Positions 1 through 9,915 of a DNA stretch of 64,000 nt are shown piece by piece. Within the stretch, counting starts at the first letter, position 1. Every line of letters begins with the position of its first letter. Below the pieces are notes generated by a model. That model saw nothing but the letters and a program-made list of their open reading frames with translations, was not told the origin of the DNA and made no database searches. Position numbers and translations under genes: made by a program. The stretch is from Hippopus hippopus (lineage: Eukaryota > Mollusca > Bivalvia > Cardiida > Cardiidae): positions 72,482,714-72,546,713 of the forward strand of contig OX328099.1 of the NCBI GenBank assembly GCA_946811185.2, given 5' to 3'.

Positions 1-32
1 TCAGCGCCTGAAGCACGTAAACTCGACCTCTA

Positions 33-60
33 AAATTTTGTCGTCTGGTAAAGAGTTTAC
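33..60 (-). mobile_element. family A MITE, terminal fragment
   Basis: The window opens with the outer L end of a minus-strand A copy (AAAATTTTGTCGTCTGGTAA then AGAGTTTA). The rest lies outside the window or is lost. Confidence 0.6.
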
Positions 61-274
61 ATGGAGACAGTGGTAATGAATTCAATTTGGCGGCGGAATG
101 GGAATTGAATAAAAAACACAGTCCAGACTGTGTCCAGTCTACAGCATGACTCAGTCTGCCATTATGACTGGAGGCCCTCATTTGTAACAATTTTCCCAGA
201 AAAAAAAAAACATCAACAAAGTGTATGGGGGGGTGCGGAAAGACAGATATTTGTGTTTGTTTTCTTTCAGCCTG

Positions 275-400
275 TCACATAATCCCAAGTTTTAACAACC
301 CTGAGGCAGAAGACAACTTTGAAAATCCATGTGAGAAAAGGAGAAAATGCTGGTAGCTAGCATTTTCTTAAGATGTTTTCTACCCTTTCAAGAGGAAATC
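275..400 (-). mobile_element. family A MITE, degenerate copy
   Basis: It starts at the R end (CACATAATCCCAAGTTTTAA) and keeps GAGAAAAGGAGAAAATGCTGG, but the second palindrome arm has decayed after GCATTTTCTTA. No clear L end remains. Confidence 0.6.
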
Positions 401-414
401 CAATTATTTGTTCC

Positions 415-645
415 TTAACTCTTTACCAAATGACAAAATTTTGGACAAGACCAAATGGAAAGCACTTGCAGATGACACAATAAAAGTAGCCCAAATAATG
501 ATTTTTGTCTTTTTGAAGGGTAGAAAACATTGTGGGAAAAGGAGAAAATGCTGGTTACCAGCATTTTCTCCTTTTCCCTCAATGTTTTTAAAAGCCGTCT
601 TCTTTAGGGTCATTAAAAGTTGAGGCTTGTGTGGTAAAGAGTTAA
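415..645 (+). mobile_element. family A MITE, complete copy
   Basis: This is a complete 231 bp copy bounded by TTAA at both ends. The ends read TTAACTCTTTACCA and TGGTAAAGAGTTAA, a 14 bp terminal inverted repeat. The central palindrome around 533-583 is nearly perfect. There is no coding capacity. TTAA boundaries with CCC/CTC-type ends are typical of piggyBac MITEs (family knowledge); the assignment is by ends only. Confidence 0.85.
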
Positions 646-717
646 CTACTTTGTCATTCTGTAAAATTTCTTTGAGTATGGACAAATCTAAAATTTTGTT
701 GTTTGGTAGAGTTAAAT
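646..717 (-). mobile_element. family A MITE, L-end fragment
   Basis: Only the outer L end is kept (AAATTTTGTTGTTTGGTAGA then GTTAA), directly abutting the TTAA of the preceding copy. Confidence 0.5.
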
Positions 718-809
718 GAATGCATACTAATGATTTAGGAGCATACAGAAAAATGATTAATGGTATGTTTCACTTTTACCCTATGGCAAGGGACTTATTT
801 AGTGTTGCA

Positions 810-885
810 GGAGGCCACTTTGGAAAACATTGTGGTAAGAGGAAAACTATCAGTAACATTCAATTTCCCCTTTTTGCTAAAATGA
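810..885 (+). mobile_element. family A MITE, decayed core
   Basis: GGAAAACATTGTGGTAAGAG is followed by a poor second arm with CCCCTTTTT. Similar remnants recur near 1020-1045. Weak match. Confidence 0.3.
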
Positions 886-1116
886 TTTCACCCTGCCTTA
901 TTTCTTGTAATCTATCCTTTTTCACAAGAAAGCTTTAAATTCAAGAAATATGTTTGCAAGAAATGTTGGAGAAACATTGAGCAATATGGCAAACTCGAAA
1001 CATATTTTATTATGGATCTTGAAAAACATTATGATAAGAGGAAAACAGAATGATCATAGATCATATTCGTAGGTTATGATTAGATTCAGGATGATCAGTT
1101 TTTACTGAATTTTCAG

Positions 1117-1656
1117 TTAACTCCTATGGACAATATTTTTGACCAGTCCAAATTGAAAGCATTTACAATTAACAATTTCACGAATTATGAAATCTGTCTT
1201 TAAAAGGATGCTGAGCCCCGGTAGCTCAGTCGGTAGTGTGCAGGACTTGAGAACAGGTGGTCACGGGTTCTATCCCTGGCTCGGCCAATATTTTTCCAAG
1301 TACTGATGATTGTCAGTACGACAGGATTCAATCCTCTCTCACCCCTGACTATTGTTTTGACAGTGGTTATGTGGGAAAGCAGCCAGTGGCTTGGAAAAAA
1401 AAAATTGTGCGGATTACTGGTAAAAGAAACTCCAGGAAAGCATGGATAGGTGCACTGGCCACCCCGATATAACTGAAATAATGAAAATGGCATTAAACAC
1501 CATACAATCTATCAATCAATCTTTAAAAGGATAGAAAACTTTGTGGGAAAAGGAGAAAATGCTGGTTACCAGCATTTTCTCTTTTTCTCACAAATGTTTT
1601 CAAAAGTCCTTTTCCACAGAGTTTTTAAAACTTTGAATTGTGTGGTAAGAAGTTAA
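1117..1656 (+). mobile_element. family A MITE split by a SINE
   Basis: The L arm runs 1117-1209 and the palindrome plus R arm 1520-1656, with TTAA at both outer ends. The two halves join exactly across the SINE at 1210-1519 once one copy of the 13 bp target duplication is discounted. The A copy is therefore older than the SINE. Confidence 0.85.
1210..1519 (+). mobile_element. SINE1, complete copy with target duplication
   Basis: The tRNA-like head at 1213-1290 has an A box (TAGCTCAGTCGG, 1222-1233) and a B box (GGTTCTATCCC, 1266-1276). The body is unrelated and the tail is ATCA-rich. It is flanked by a perfect 13 bp duplication TCTTTAAAAGGAT (1197-1209 and 1520-1532), the mark of target-primed reverse transcription. 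No protein is encoded, so mobility would depend on a LINE. Confidence 0.9.
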
Positions 1657-1968
1657 CTCTTAACACATTAATTGATCACAGAACTACAGAAACCAACTCT
1701 CTACATGGACAGCCACTCATCTTATAACATGGACAACACTGGTGCCAGGAATCCCGAAATGAAATATAAATCAGCCATCGCTGCTGCTATTGTTTCATGG
1801 AGGTGGTCATTTATTGAAAATTACCGACTGACCCGTCAGCCCTAACGCATGAAAAATTGGAAAGAAGTCGCCATGGAAATTGATTTTTTTTTTCCTTGTC
1901 CTTATAAGGATTACATTGTAATTCTTGTATCATGAAAATCAGCATCAATTTCCCTTCTTGACAGTTGA
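1657..1968. other. unassigned non-coding stretch
   Basis: I see no gene or recognised repeat. The reading frames here are short and show no domain. Confidence 0.5.
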
Positions 1969-2195
1969 TTAACCTTCTACCACACAATCCTGAGTTTTTA
2001 CGACTCCCAAGAAAGAAGTCTTTTGAAAACATTGTGGGAAAAAGAGAAAATGCTGGTAATCAGCATTTTCTCCTTTTCCCACAATGTTATCTCCATTTTC
2101 TAGAGACAATTCCATCATTTTAGTGGCATTTAATATTAAATCTGCATTATGCTTTTAATGTGAAGAGTCTAAAAATTTGGGTGTTTGAGAACAAG
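1969..2195 (-). mobile_element. family A MITE
   Basis: It begins TTAACCTTCTACCACACAAT and has an intact palindrome with GGTAATC at its apex. The L end is decayed around 2190. Confidence 0.75.
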
Positions 2196-2234
2196 TTGAA
2201 AGTACTTTCAACTGTAAAAATATGACCTTTTCTT

Positions 2235-2315
2235 CTTGCCCTGAGTAGTTTTGAAACATCAAAACATAAAGAAACATGCATTTTTTTCCTTTTGCCACAA
2301 TGTTTTTACCTCCAT
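2235..2315 (-). mobile_element. family A MITE, decayed core
   Basis: CCTTTTGCCACAATGTTTTT is kept together with a mutated first arm. The ends are gone. Confidence 0.35.
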
Positions 2316-2437
2316 AACATACTACAATTCTAGTTCAGGTATATATCCACATTTCACAAATACATTTCCAGTCATATGTTACAATTTTTTTCAAAGGAGA
2401 TATGGAGTCAACTGTTCATCAATCATAATGTTTATAC

Positions 2438-2632
2438 AGCCTTGAGTAAAAATCTTTAACAAACATGGTGGGAAAAGGAGAAAATGCTGGCAATCAGCAT
2501 TTTCTCCTTTTCCCACCATATTTTCTGCCTTTCAAAGACAGCTGCCATCAATTGAGCTACATCTGATTTCTGGTCTGCAAATGCTTTCAATATGGCTTAT
2601 TCTGAAACTTTGTCATATGGTAAACAGATTAA
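2438..2632 (-). mobile_element. family A MITE with symmetric arm change
   Basis: The R end is truncated; the L end is at the TTAA of 2629-2632. Both palindrome arms carry the matching change ATGGTGGG / CCCACCAT where other copies have ATTGTGGG / CCCACAAT, so pairing is preserved. Confidence 0.8.
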
Positions 2633-2830
2633 TTCTAAACCAAGTAACAAAATTTAATACTTGTCCAAATTTTGAGCATTTGCAGATGACAGATCAAAAC
2701 CAATGTGGCTAAAATGATGGGATTTGTCTCTCAATAGAAAACATTGTGGGAAAAGGAGAAAATTCTGGTTACCAGCATTTTCTCCTTTTCCAACAATTAT
2801 TTTCAAAGACCTTCTCCCTTAAGAATGTCA
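2629..2830 (+). mobile_element. family A MITE
   Basis: It shares the TTAA at 2629-2632 with the preceding copy. The palindrome is intact except for an AATTCTGG variant. The R end is truncated at family B. Confidence 0.75.
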
Positions 2831-3050
2831 ACCCCTAAAATACCTTTCACAACTATACTTGCCTTTGCCGCCAGTGTAGATCAAGATCAGGCTGCACAAA
2901 ACATGCAGCCTGATCTTTGATCTACACTGTCCGCTTTCCTGAAACGCTGTAGACAAAATCGACCATGAAATTGCAATTATCTGGGTCATATTTCTGGGAC
3001 GAAAATATTTGATGGGTTTATTCCGGGAATTGTGATGTAAAGGGTTTAAA
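2831..3050 (+). mobile_element. family B MITE (subfamily with ACCTTTCAC)
   Basis: The palindrome AGTGTAGATCAAGATCAGGC / GCCTGATCTTTGATCTACAC lies at 2873-2932. The flanks match the copies near 40970, 45121 and 60605. The end at 3043 reads AAAGGGTTTA, a decayed TTAA. Confidence 0.75.
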
Positions 3051-3390
3051 AAAAAATTCATTTTGAAATAGAAGCCCCAAACCATGTTGAGTAATTGTGA
3101 GAACTTTTTGTTGTTCATTCTATCTGTAGAACAGCTGCCGGTGTCATTTTGCAGACGACAGAATAAAAACTTTCATTAATTTTATGAGTAACTTGGTGAA
3201 CGCAAACACAAGTTGAAAATTAACACCACATAATCGGAATGATTCAGTCATCATTTTTCTATGATTTTTTTACTGCACATATATTAATTGTAACACCCCT
3301 CGGTACAAACAAGTATTCCTTTTACTAGGATATTTTTCATGCTGATGGAAAAAATTTCTTTTTTCATTAACTATGAAAATCATTTTCATG
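3051..3390. other. unassigned AT-rich stretch
   Basis: No gene or recognisable repeat is visible. Confidence 0.45.
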
Positions 3391-3630
3391 CGGGTGCCAA
3401 TGCCTGGCTGCAAGTGCTTGATTTTCAGAGAAAATTTTAATTGAAAAAATAGTGGGGCATAACTATGTCAAAAATATCTTGATGGTTACCTGCCCATTGT
3501 ATGAGTTCTCTTTTTGATAGTTAGCAACTTGTCCAATTTTGAAGAACATATCTTCAGTAATAAAAGAGATATTACAAAATGTTGAAGTTTTTGCACAATG
3601 ATGATACCACGGCTATGACAATAACTTGTT
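3391..3630 (+). mobile_element. family D interspersed repeat
   Basis: It starts GGGTGCCAATGCCTGGCTGC and continues through a GGGGCATAACTATGTCAAAA-type block to TTTTTGCACAATGATGATAC. The same order of blocks occurs at 13086-13322, 21971-22208 (minus), 29988-30095 and 57642-57905. No terminal structure is clear, so the class is unknown. Confidence 0.75.
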
Positions 3631-4025
3631 TTCTTCAAAAAAAGTGGAGCTAGTAAATAGATCTACTTGAATACATAGCAACTTGTCTTTTGCTAACAAT
3701 ATTTTTAGAAAGGGCCCAAGATGAATTATACAGTGAACTTCTCTGTATGAAAAAGACTAAAATGAGTTACTATGGTGTCATGGGTTCCCAATTATTGATT
3801 GATTATTATGAACCCAATATTGAAATCAGCATGTTTCACAAACATGTACCACCAATCCAAATCAACACTGGCAAACATACTGTAGTGGTTAGCAAACAAT
3901 ATGAACAAACAGTTTCACAAAAGACTTGACCTGCCCTATTAATGAAGTCGATTCTGGAAGATCAGTTAATTTAGAATTACTCAGACCATGCCCTGGTCAA
4001 CTTAGTTCATTTCGTCAATCAATTT
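3631..4025. other. unassigned stretch
   Basis: A 79-codon open frame (3690-3929) has no domain, signal peptide or convincing splice context. I do not call it a gene. No repeat is recognised. Confidence 0.4.
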
Positions 4026-4250
4026 TACTCTTCAACAAAATTTTGGACTGAAACAAATTGAAAGCATTTGCAGACAACAAAATTTTGGACTGAAACAACT
4101 TGAAAGCGTTTGCAGACGACCAAATAATTGTAGCTCAAATGATGATTTCTGTGTTTTTGATATGCTAGAAAACACTGTGGGAAAAGGAGAAAATGCTGGT
4201 TACCTGGATTTTCTCTCTTTCTCACAAATTTTTTCAAAAGCTTTCTCTTT
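4026..4250 (+). mobile_element. family A MITE with duplicated L segment
   Basis: The segment AACAAAATTTTGGACTGAAA plus the next 25 bases occurs twice (about 4035 and 4079), lengthening the L arm by about 45 bp. The second palindrome arm is mutated (TTACCTGGATTTTCTCTC). Confidence 0.8.
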
Positions 4251-4473
4251 TAACTCTTTATCACACAATCTTGACTCTTAATGACCCTGGTATATAAGAC
4301 TTACGAATATATTGTGGGAAAAGGATAAAATGCTGGTAACCAGAATTTTATCCTTTTTGCACAATGTTTTCCATCCTATCAATAACAGAAATAATCATTC
4401 AAATTAAATTCATCGTCTTCAAATGCTTTGAATTTGGTCCAGTCCAAAATTTTGTGTTTTGGTAAAGAGTGTA
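4250..4473 (-). mobile_element. family A MITE with symmetric arm change
   Basis: It starts at the TTAA of 4250-4253. Both arms share a matched substitution, GGATAAAAT and ATTTTATCC where the consensus is GGAGAAAAT / ATTTTCTCC, so the hairpin still pairs. The L end reads TTGGTAAAGAGTGTA. Confidence 0.8.
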
Positions 4474-4744
4474 GGTAAAACTTGGAACTATTGCGTAAAA
4501 GATTTAAAAGCACTGTTTTAAATAACAAACATCAAGACCAAAATGGAATATTGAAATCTTCCAGCAACATTTTAATGTCACTGATGATATTATTTGTGAA
4601 CATCACAAACAGAATCAGATCTTGCCAAGAACAATAAATTCTTGAAAACATCATAAACAGTATTTCATGGAGAAATAATGTTAAAAGAGTCCTATGGATT
4701 GTATGGGAATACCATCTCTTATTCTTTTACCACATAATCAGGGT

Positions 4745-4925
4745 CCGTATTCACCAACTATTCCCAAGAACGTTCTTGGCTTAATTATGGAATTTGAAAG
4801 TAACATGACTTCTGATTGGCTAAACCATTTGGTTTAGCCAATTAGAAGGTGTGTTACTTTCATTTGAGAAAATTCCTGAGAATATGACTGAGAATCTTCT
4901 TAAGAATGGCTGGTGCATATGAATC
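4745..4925. mobile_element. family C foldback MITE
   Basis: Long inverted arms (GTATTCACCAACTATTCCCA ... AAGAATGGCTGGTGCATATG) surround the apex GATTGGCTAAACC / GGTTTAGCCAAT at about 4814-4845. Copies occur at 12735-12897 and 23056-23255. No coding capacity. Confidence 0.8.
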
Positions 4926-4949
4926 CAGAGCTCCAGATAAGAAGGCATT

Positions 4950-5050
4950 CTAAATCCATTCTCTTCGAAACCCTATGTTGTGAGTACTCATTAGAATTGT
5001 CTCGAGAAAATTTTTATATGTACCCACAACATAGGATTTAGCGGAGAATA
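4950..5050. repeat. small imperfect inverted repeat
   Basis: CCTATGTTGTG (about 4973) pairs with CACAACATAGG (about 5026), and the flanks pair partly. It may be a decayed foldback element. Confidence 0.35.
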
Positions 5051-5372
5051 ATTAATATTTTCAATTTTGAAATCAAAATCACTTTCTCTGCAGCTCTGTT
5101 TAAATTTTCATCTTTAAAAGGTTTCAATTCGATCCACTCCAACATTTGTTGGAAACGCTCTAATCAAATTACAGAGAAAAATAAAATATCTCATCTGGAA
5201 ATTAATTGCAATTTAAAATCACCACAATGAAGGATGAAATACAACTGAAACCATTTTTTAAATTCTTTTTGAGGAGATAAGAATGTAAGGATAGCTGGTT
5301 AGGCTCTAATTTCGCACATGCTTGGTTCCATAGCTTGAGCTGGTCAACCTTTGGAAATTCAAACATCATGGT
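5051..5372. other. unassigned stretch
   Basis: Nothing recognisable. Confidence 0.4.
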
Positions 5373-5540
5373 TTAATCAATTACCATACAATCCCCAGTT
5401 TTAACAACCCTGGGAAATAAGGCTTTTGAAAACATTGTGGGAAAAGGAGAAAATGCTGGTTACCAATGCTGTTCACAATGTTTTCAAAAGCTTTCCTTTT
5501 TAGGATGGTTAAAACTCGGGACTGTGTGGTAAAGGGTTAA
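5373..5540. mobile_element. family A MITE, R-R isomer
   Basis: Both outer halves are the R arm. It begins as a minus copy (TACCATACAATCCCCAGTTT) and ends as a plus copy (ACTCGGGACTGTGTGGTAAA then GGGTTAA). TTAA bounds both sides. The second palindrome arm is partly deleted (TTACCAATGCTGTTCACAAT). The L arm is absent. Confidence 0.8.
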
Positions 5541-5824
5541 ACAGAGTTCCATCAACTGACATGTTTACCTTAATTGGATAAAATCATGTATATCAAGGTG
5601 TCTGATTGGCCAATTTTTCTACAGTTCTGAAATTAGCAACGATGCTCTTTGAAATAAAAAGGCAGCCCAAAATCTATCTATGTAGTGCAGAGTGCCTCCA
5701 AAAGAGACCTGAATTCATTTGAGAGCATCACAACCACTCATGAACAGTATAGATCAAGATCAGACACTCTACCAGAAAATAATAGCCTTGATCCATAACT
5801 GAATTTCCATTTTACTCAAAGTTT

Positions 5825-6030
5825 AACTATATGCAACACAACAAAATTTTAGACAGATCTTTTTTATATGCAACTATTGCTGATGACAAATGTGATTTAC
5901 AAGATAGCACTTATTTTGTCTTTGAAATGTTGGAAATCAATTCAAAAAAGGAGAAAAAGCAGCATTACAAGCATCTTCTCTTTTTCCAACAATATTTTCA
6001 AAAGCTTTCTTCAAAAACATAAGTGGTAAT
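5825..6030 (+). mobile_element. family A MITE, decayed
   Basis: The L arm is recognisable (CAACAAAATTTTAGACAGAT), then AAAAAAGGAGAAAAAGCAGC and TCTTTTTCCAACAATATTTT. Ends are lost. Confidence 0.6.
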
Positions 6031-6444
6031 GCTGTTGGAAAGGTTGAGAATTGCACATTTAAGTTTTAACTCACATCAATACAAGATATTACAAAGATCA
6101 AATCAAAAGAGTCAAGTTTTCCATTATCAGTACTGTTCCCTGTAAAACACAGACATGTTTTTTTCTAGATTAGCTGATTTGATTGTTAATGCAGAGATTT
6201 CCGAGGGCCCCCACTTCAAAATAATCGAGCGTCTGTCAATCTAACACTGGACCACTTTACGGCGGGTAACTCTCGATCTCGAACTTTTCATCATATTTGA
6301 TAAATGTGAAAGGATTGCACTTGTCTATGCCATCACAAACATAATATTGTGTGAAAGAAAACAAAATCTTAAGCTTTTCATTATTTGCATGTTGATATAT
6401 TGTCTCTCATAATTCTCTCTAACCATGAAAACCACTAAGTTGAC
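6031..6444. other. unassigned stretch
   Basis: No gene or repeat recognised. A short, relatively GC-rich patch lies at 6195-6290. Confidence 0.4.
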
Positions 6445-6663
6445 ACTGCAGACGACAAAATTTTAGATGTGACCAAATTGAAAGTATTTGTTGACGAAAA
6501 ATTCAGTAATGCTCAAATAGTCAGATTTGCCTGCGATTGGAAAGAAAACATCGTGGGAAAAGGAGAAAATACTGGTTACCAGCATTTTCTCCTTTTCCCA
6601 CAATGTTTTCAAAAGCCTTTCCTCCCAGGGTCAATTAAACTTGGGGCTGTGTGGTAAAGGGCC
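6445..6663 (+). mobile_element. family A MITE
   Basis: The L terminus is truncated (starts CAGACGACAAAATTTTAGAT). The palindrome is almost perfect (6548-6605) and the R end reads TGTGTGGTAAAGGGCCAA, with the TTAA mutated. Confidence 0.85.
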
Positions 6664-6884
6664 AACTCTTTAGCAGACGACAAAATTGTAGATGTGACCA
6701 AACTGAAAGTTTTGCAGACAAAAATTTCAATGTTTCTCAATGATTTCTGTCTTTGCAATTGTAGAAAACATTGTGGGGAAAATAAAACATCCTGGTAACC
6801 AGCATTTTCTCCTTTTCCCACAATGTTTTCGAATGCTTTCTTCTTCAAAGTCGTTAAAACTCGGGACAGTGTTAATGGGTTAAA
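6664..6884 (+). mobile_element. family A MITE
   Basis: It follows the previous copy directly. The first palindrome arm is mutated (GGGGAAAATAAAACATCCTG) and the second is intact. It ends GTTAATGGGTTAA. Confidence 0.8.
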
Positions 6885-6969
6885 AATCTGCATTTTCTTC
6901 TTTGTCCACAATGTTTTCAAAAGCTTTCTTCTACAGCAGTTAAAACTCGGGACTGTGTTACTGGGTTAA
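6885..6969 (+). mobile_element. family A R-arm, tandem extra copy
   Basis: A second copy of the last 85 bp of the preceding element (CACAATGTTTTC to ACTGGGTTAA). This is a local tandem duplication of one arm only. Confidence 0.75.
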
Positions 6970-7263
6970 AAAACATGAAAAATGCAGAAATTGCTCAAAA
7001 CAAGTGATTTTCTTCAATTACTGCCTTCAAATGAGAAAAGCACAAAGCCCAATAAGAATTATGTACAAAAGTATGCAATTGCAGTGATGAGAAATCCATG
7101 AAACAGGACACATAAATCAGCCGCTACAAACAGATTGTACTTTCATCTTATTCTTGCAGCTTTTTGCAGCTTTCCAAGTAAAAACTGCACTGATAAAGAT
7201 ATCTTTCCACATCATGTGTTCAAGGGAGATTACCCAATGAGCTACTTCTCATCTGTCAGTCTT

Positions 7264-7442
7264 TCACATTCCTTCACATTACACTAGCTCCCAGGTAAAG
7301 TTTGTGCTTCTAGTTAAGCTTAGCCATAGTGTAGGTGGTTCCGAATGTTGAGCCTCCTCATTACAGGATTCAAACCCAAAACCGTTGCTGTGAGAGGCCA
7401 ACACTCTACCACTACGCAACCGACTCCCACGAAACTTTGTTA
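7264..7442 (-). mobile_element. tRNA-derived SINE or tRNA pseudogene
   Basis: On the minus strand a tRNA-like head lies near 7360-7430, with an A box (GCGTAGTGGTAGAG) and a B box (GGGTTTGAATCC). A non-tRNA body follows down to about 7264. No other copy was found here, so the SINE status is inferred. Confidence 0.6.
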
Positions 7443-7548
7443 CAGTCATTTTAAGAGTAAAGTGATCATTTTTTAATTTCATCAAATAATCTTTGCCATA
7501 TCTTTGTAAAACATAATTTACAAATTCATTCATAAACAGCAAGTCATT

Positions 7549-7777
7549 TTAACCCTTTACTAAACAATCCCTGCTTTTTACTTCCCTGAGATAGAAGCCT
7601 TTTGAAAACATTGTGGGAAAAGGAGAAAATGCTGGTAACCAGCATTTTCTCCTTTTCCCACAATGTTTTCTACCCTGCTGGAAACAAATTTCAATTTTTG
7701 AGTTACGTTTATTTTGTCATCTGCAAGTGCTTTCAATTTGGACCAGTCTAAAATTTTGTCATTTGGTAAAGAGTTAA
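7549..7777 (-). mobile_element. family A MITE, complete copy
   Basis: TTAA at both ends, 229 bp, with the perfect central palindrome CATTGTGGGAAAAGGAG ... CTCCTTTTCCCACAATG and apex GGTAACC. Confidence 0.9.
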
Positions 7778-8384
7778 ACCGTGATGATGCAGGCTTTCTC
7801 TTACAAAATGCAAATGACATGAATTCCAAGGAAAGCAAGAGGACCTTTCCTGAATGACAACAGAAAACCTTTTGGGCAATGGGGCAATGTTTTTAAAAGC
7901 TTGCAACATGGGCACACTATAAAAAAGTTATGGTTTAAGTAGATCAATGAAACAATCAATGTTTATCTAAAACAATCAATGTTTATCTATCACTCTGGGT
8001 CTCAAAGCTTGTCTTACATGAAAATGATAAAAAAATGAACGAAAAAAAAAAATTTGGAAAATGGACCAACACTTGAAAAGCTTTTTTGACAATAGGGACA
8101 TATTATAAATACGTCATATTTGCTGTAAACCAATGGGTCTTCAAGCTTGTCTAATCAAACAGATATCACAGAGAGAGCAGCATGGTGGTGTTCTAATTCT
8201 AGTACATGTACTTACAATGTTTGATACTTTGGTAAAAGGAGGATATTGAAAACTGTGCAAATGAGAAAAAAATGCCTAATTTAAAGCAATTTCTCCATTT
8301 GGTACAGTGCTTTCTTGACAGTTATCTTTTTACACTATGGATTATACTCCGTTACATTTTCATTCAAAGCCTTCAACTTTTTAA
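7778..8384. other. unassigned stretch
   Basis: No gene. There is only a short direct repeat (AACAATCAATGTTTATCTA, twice near 7951-7989). Confidence 0.45.
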
Positions 8385-8600
8385 AAAATGACCAAAATGT
8401 AGACTTGTTCGAATTGAAAGCATTTTGCAGACAACATATCAAATGTAGCTGAATTTTATTTTTGTTTCTGAAAGGTTAGAAAATATTGTGAGAAAAGGAT
8501 AAAATTCTGGTAATCAGCATTGCCTCCTTTTCCCACAATGTTTTCAAAAGCTTTATTTCCAGGGATCATTGAAACTTGGGATTATGTGGTAAAGAGTTAA
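8385..8600 (+). mobile_element. family A MITE
   Basis: The L terminus has decayed. The palindrome is imperfect (GGATAAAATTCTGGTAATC). The R end is at the TTAA of 8597-8600, shared with the next copy. Confidence 0.8.
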
Positions 8601-8822
8601 CCCTTTACCACACAATCCAAACTTTTAACGACCTCCAGAAAGGCTTTTGAAAACATTGTGGGAAAAGGAGAAAATGCTGGTAACCAGCATTTTTCTCTTT
8701 TCCCATAGTATTTTATACCCTATCAAAGCAAAAAATTATCATTTGAGCTACATTAAAATTGCCGTCTGGAAATGCTTTCAATTTGGACAAGTCTACATTT
8801 TTGTCGTGTGGTAAAGAGTTAA
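8597..8822 (-). mobile_element. family A MITE, complete copy
   Basis: It is bounded by TTAA at 8597 and 8819, both shared with neighbouring A copies. It is the middle of a three-element chain. Confidence 0.9.
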
Positions 8823-9045
8823 CCCTTTACCAGATGATGAAATTTTAGCATCGTCCAAACTGAAAACATTTGCAGACGACAATAATTTTAATGCGGCTCA
8901 AATGGTGCAATTCTCTTTGATAGGGAAGATAGGGAAAACATTGTGGGAAAAGGAGAAAATGCTGGTTACCAGCATTTTCTCCTTTTCCCACAATGTTTTC
9001 AGAAGGCTTCTTTCCCAGGCACGTTAAAAGTCGCATTGTAAGAGT
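8819..9045 (+). mobile_element. family A MITE
   Basis: It shares the TTAA at 8819. The palindrome is perfect (about 8938-9000). The R end has decayed (GCATTGTAAGAGTTTTA). Confidence 0.85.
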
Positions 9046-9469
9046 TTTAATGTAGATCTAATTGGACCGAAGCATTTTCTCGTTGTGAAATATGAAGGTA
9101 ACAAGTTCACTGCATCAGTATGAAGACACAGTTTACCCAAGGCTTAAAGCATGTGTCAGAGGGCAAGTGAAATAATCCTTTGCGGTGATTTTTCACTTTG
9201 ATGGATAGCATTATGACTTAATTTCAGGTCATTACAACAAGCCCAGGTACTAATCCCTCCTTTTTGAAATGAGCAAGATAAATTACGGTAGAACAATCGG
9301 TATTTAAGTGTTTCGTAGATACAGCATGAGTGCAAACTATTCTAATCCCACTAACAAATCCATGCGCAGATGTTTGTCCTAAAAAAAGCCCATTGTGTGA
9401 TATATTCTATATCCTTTTTGCAAGCATGATGAAGTGTTTTTTTTTTAAGCATTTTTCTCACACTTCACT
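9046..9469. other. unassigned stretch
   Basis: No gene or repeat recognised. Confidence 0.4.
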
Positions 9470-9530
9470 TTTTACCAGATAACAAAATTCTAGCCATGAC
9501 CAAATTGAAGGAATTTGCAGACAATAAATA
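9470..9530 (+). mobile_element. family A MITE, L-arm fragment
   Basis: TTTTTACCAGATAACAAAAT through TTTGCAGACAATAAATAAAC, immediately followed by a second, full A copy. Either a truncated neighbour or an L-arm duplication. Confidence 0.65.
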
Positions 9531-9757
9531 AACTCTTTACCACACGCCAAAATTTCAGACCTGTCCAAATTGAAAGAATTTGCAGATGAAAAAATAAATA
9601 TGTCTTGTAAATTGAAATTTGTTTCTGGATAGGTAGAAAACATTCTGGAAAAAGGAGAAAATGCTGGTCACTAGCATTTTCTCCTTTCTCCACAATGTTT
9701 TCAGAAAGCTTCTTATTAAGAGTCATTAAAACTCCGGATTATGTGGTAAGGGGTTAA
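9531..9757 (+). mobile_element. family A MITE
   Basis: Starts AACTCTTTACCACACGCC and ends GGTAAGGGGTTAA (TTAA 9754-9757). The apex is changed to GGTCACTAGC. Confidence 0.85.
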
Positions 9758-9915
9758 ATGATGCTTTTTTAATGGGATTTGTCTTTGAAAGGGTAGAAAA
9801 CATTGTGGGAGAAGGAGAATATGTTGCATACCAGCATTTTCTCCTTTTCCCACAAGGTTTTCATTAGACTATTTCCTCAGGGCTGTTAAAACTTGGAATT
9901 GTGTGGTAGAGCTAA
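9758..9915 (+). mobile_element. family A MITE, 5' truncated
   Basis: Begins inside the L arm and keeps the palindrome (GGGAGAAGGAGAATATGTTG, mutated) and R arm. It ends GTGTGGTAGAGCTAAC, running into the next copy. Confidence 0.75.

Noticed and set aside
1213..1290. tRNA-like head as a functional tRNA gene.
   Set aside because: It has A and B boxes but no proper acceptor stem, and is joined to a SINE body with a target duplication.
3690..3929. 79-codon open frame after a TTTTTAG that might be a splice acceptor.
   Set aside because: No domain, no matching donor, and no second exon visible.
7610..7675. A-family palindrome as a microRNA gene.
   Set aside because: The near-perfect symmetry, tiny loop and over 80 copies fit a MITE. 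Only small-RNA reads could support a processed product.
7549..7777. A-family palindromes as bacterial-type terminators.
   Set aside because: They are inside transposable elements with no gene upstream, in eukaryotic sequence.
414..9045. Regularly recurring hairpins suggesting a CRISPR-like array.
   Set aside because: Copies are about 225 bases, in both orientations, irregularly spaced, with TTAA ends and no cas genes. They are MITEs in a eukaryotic genome.
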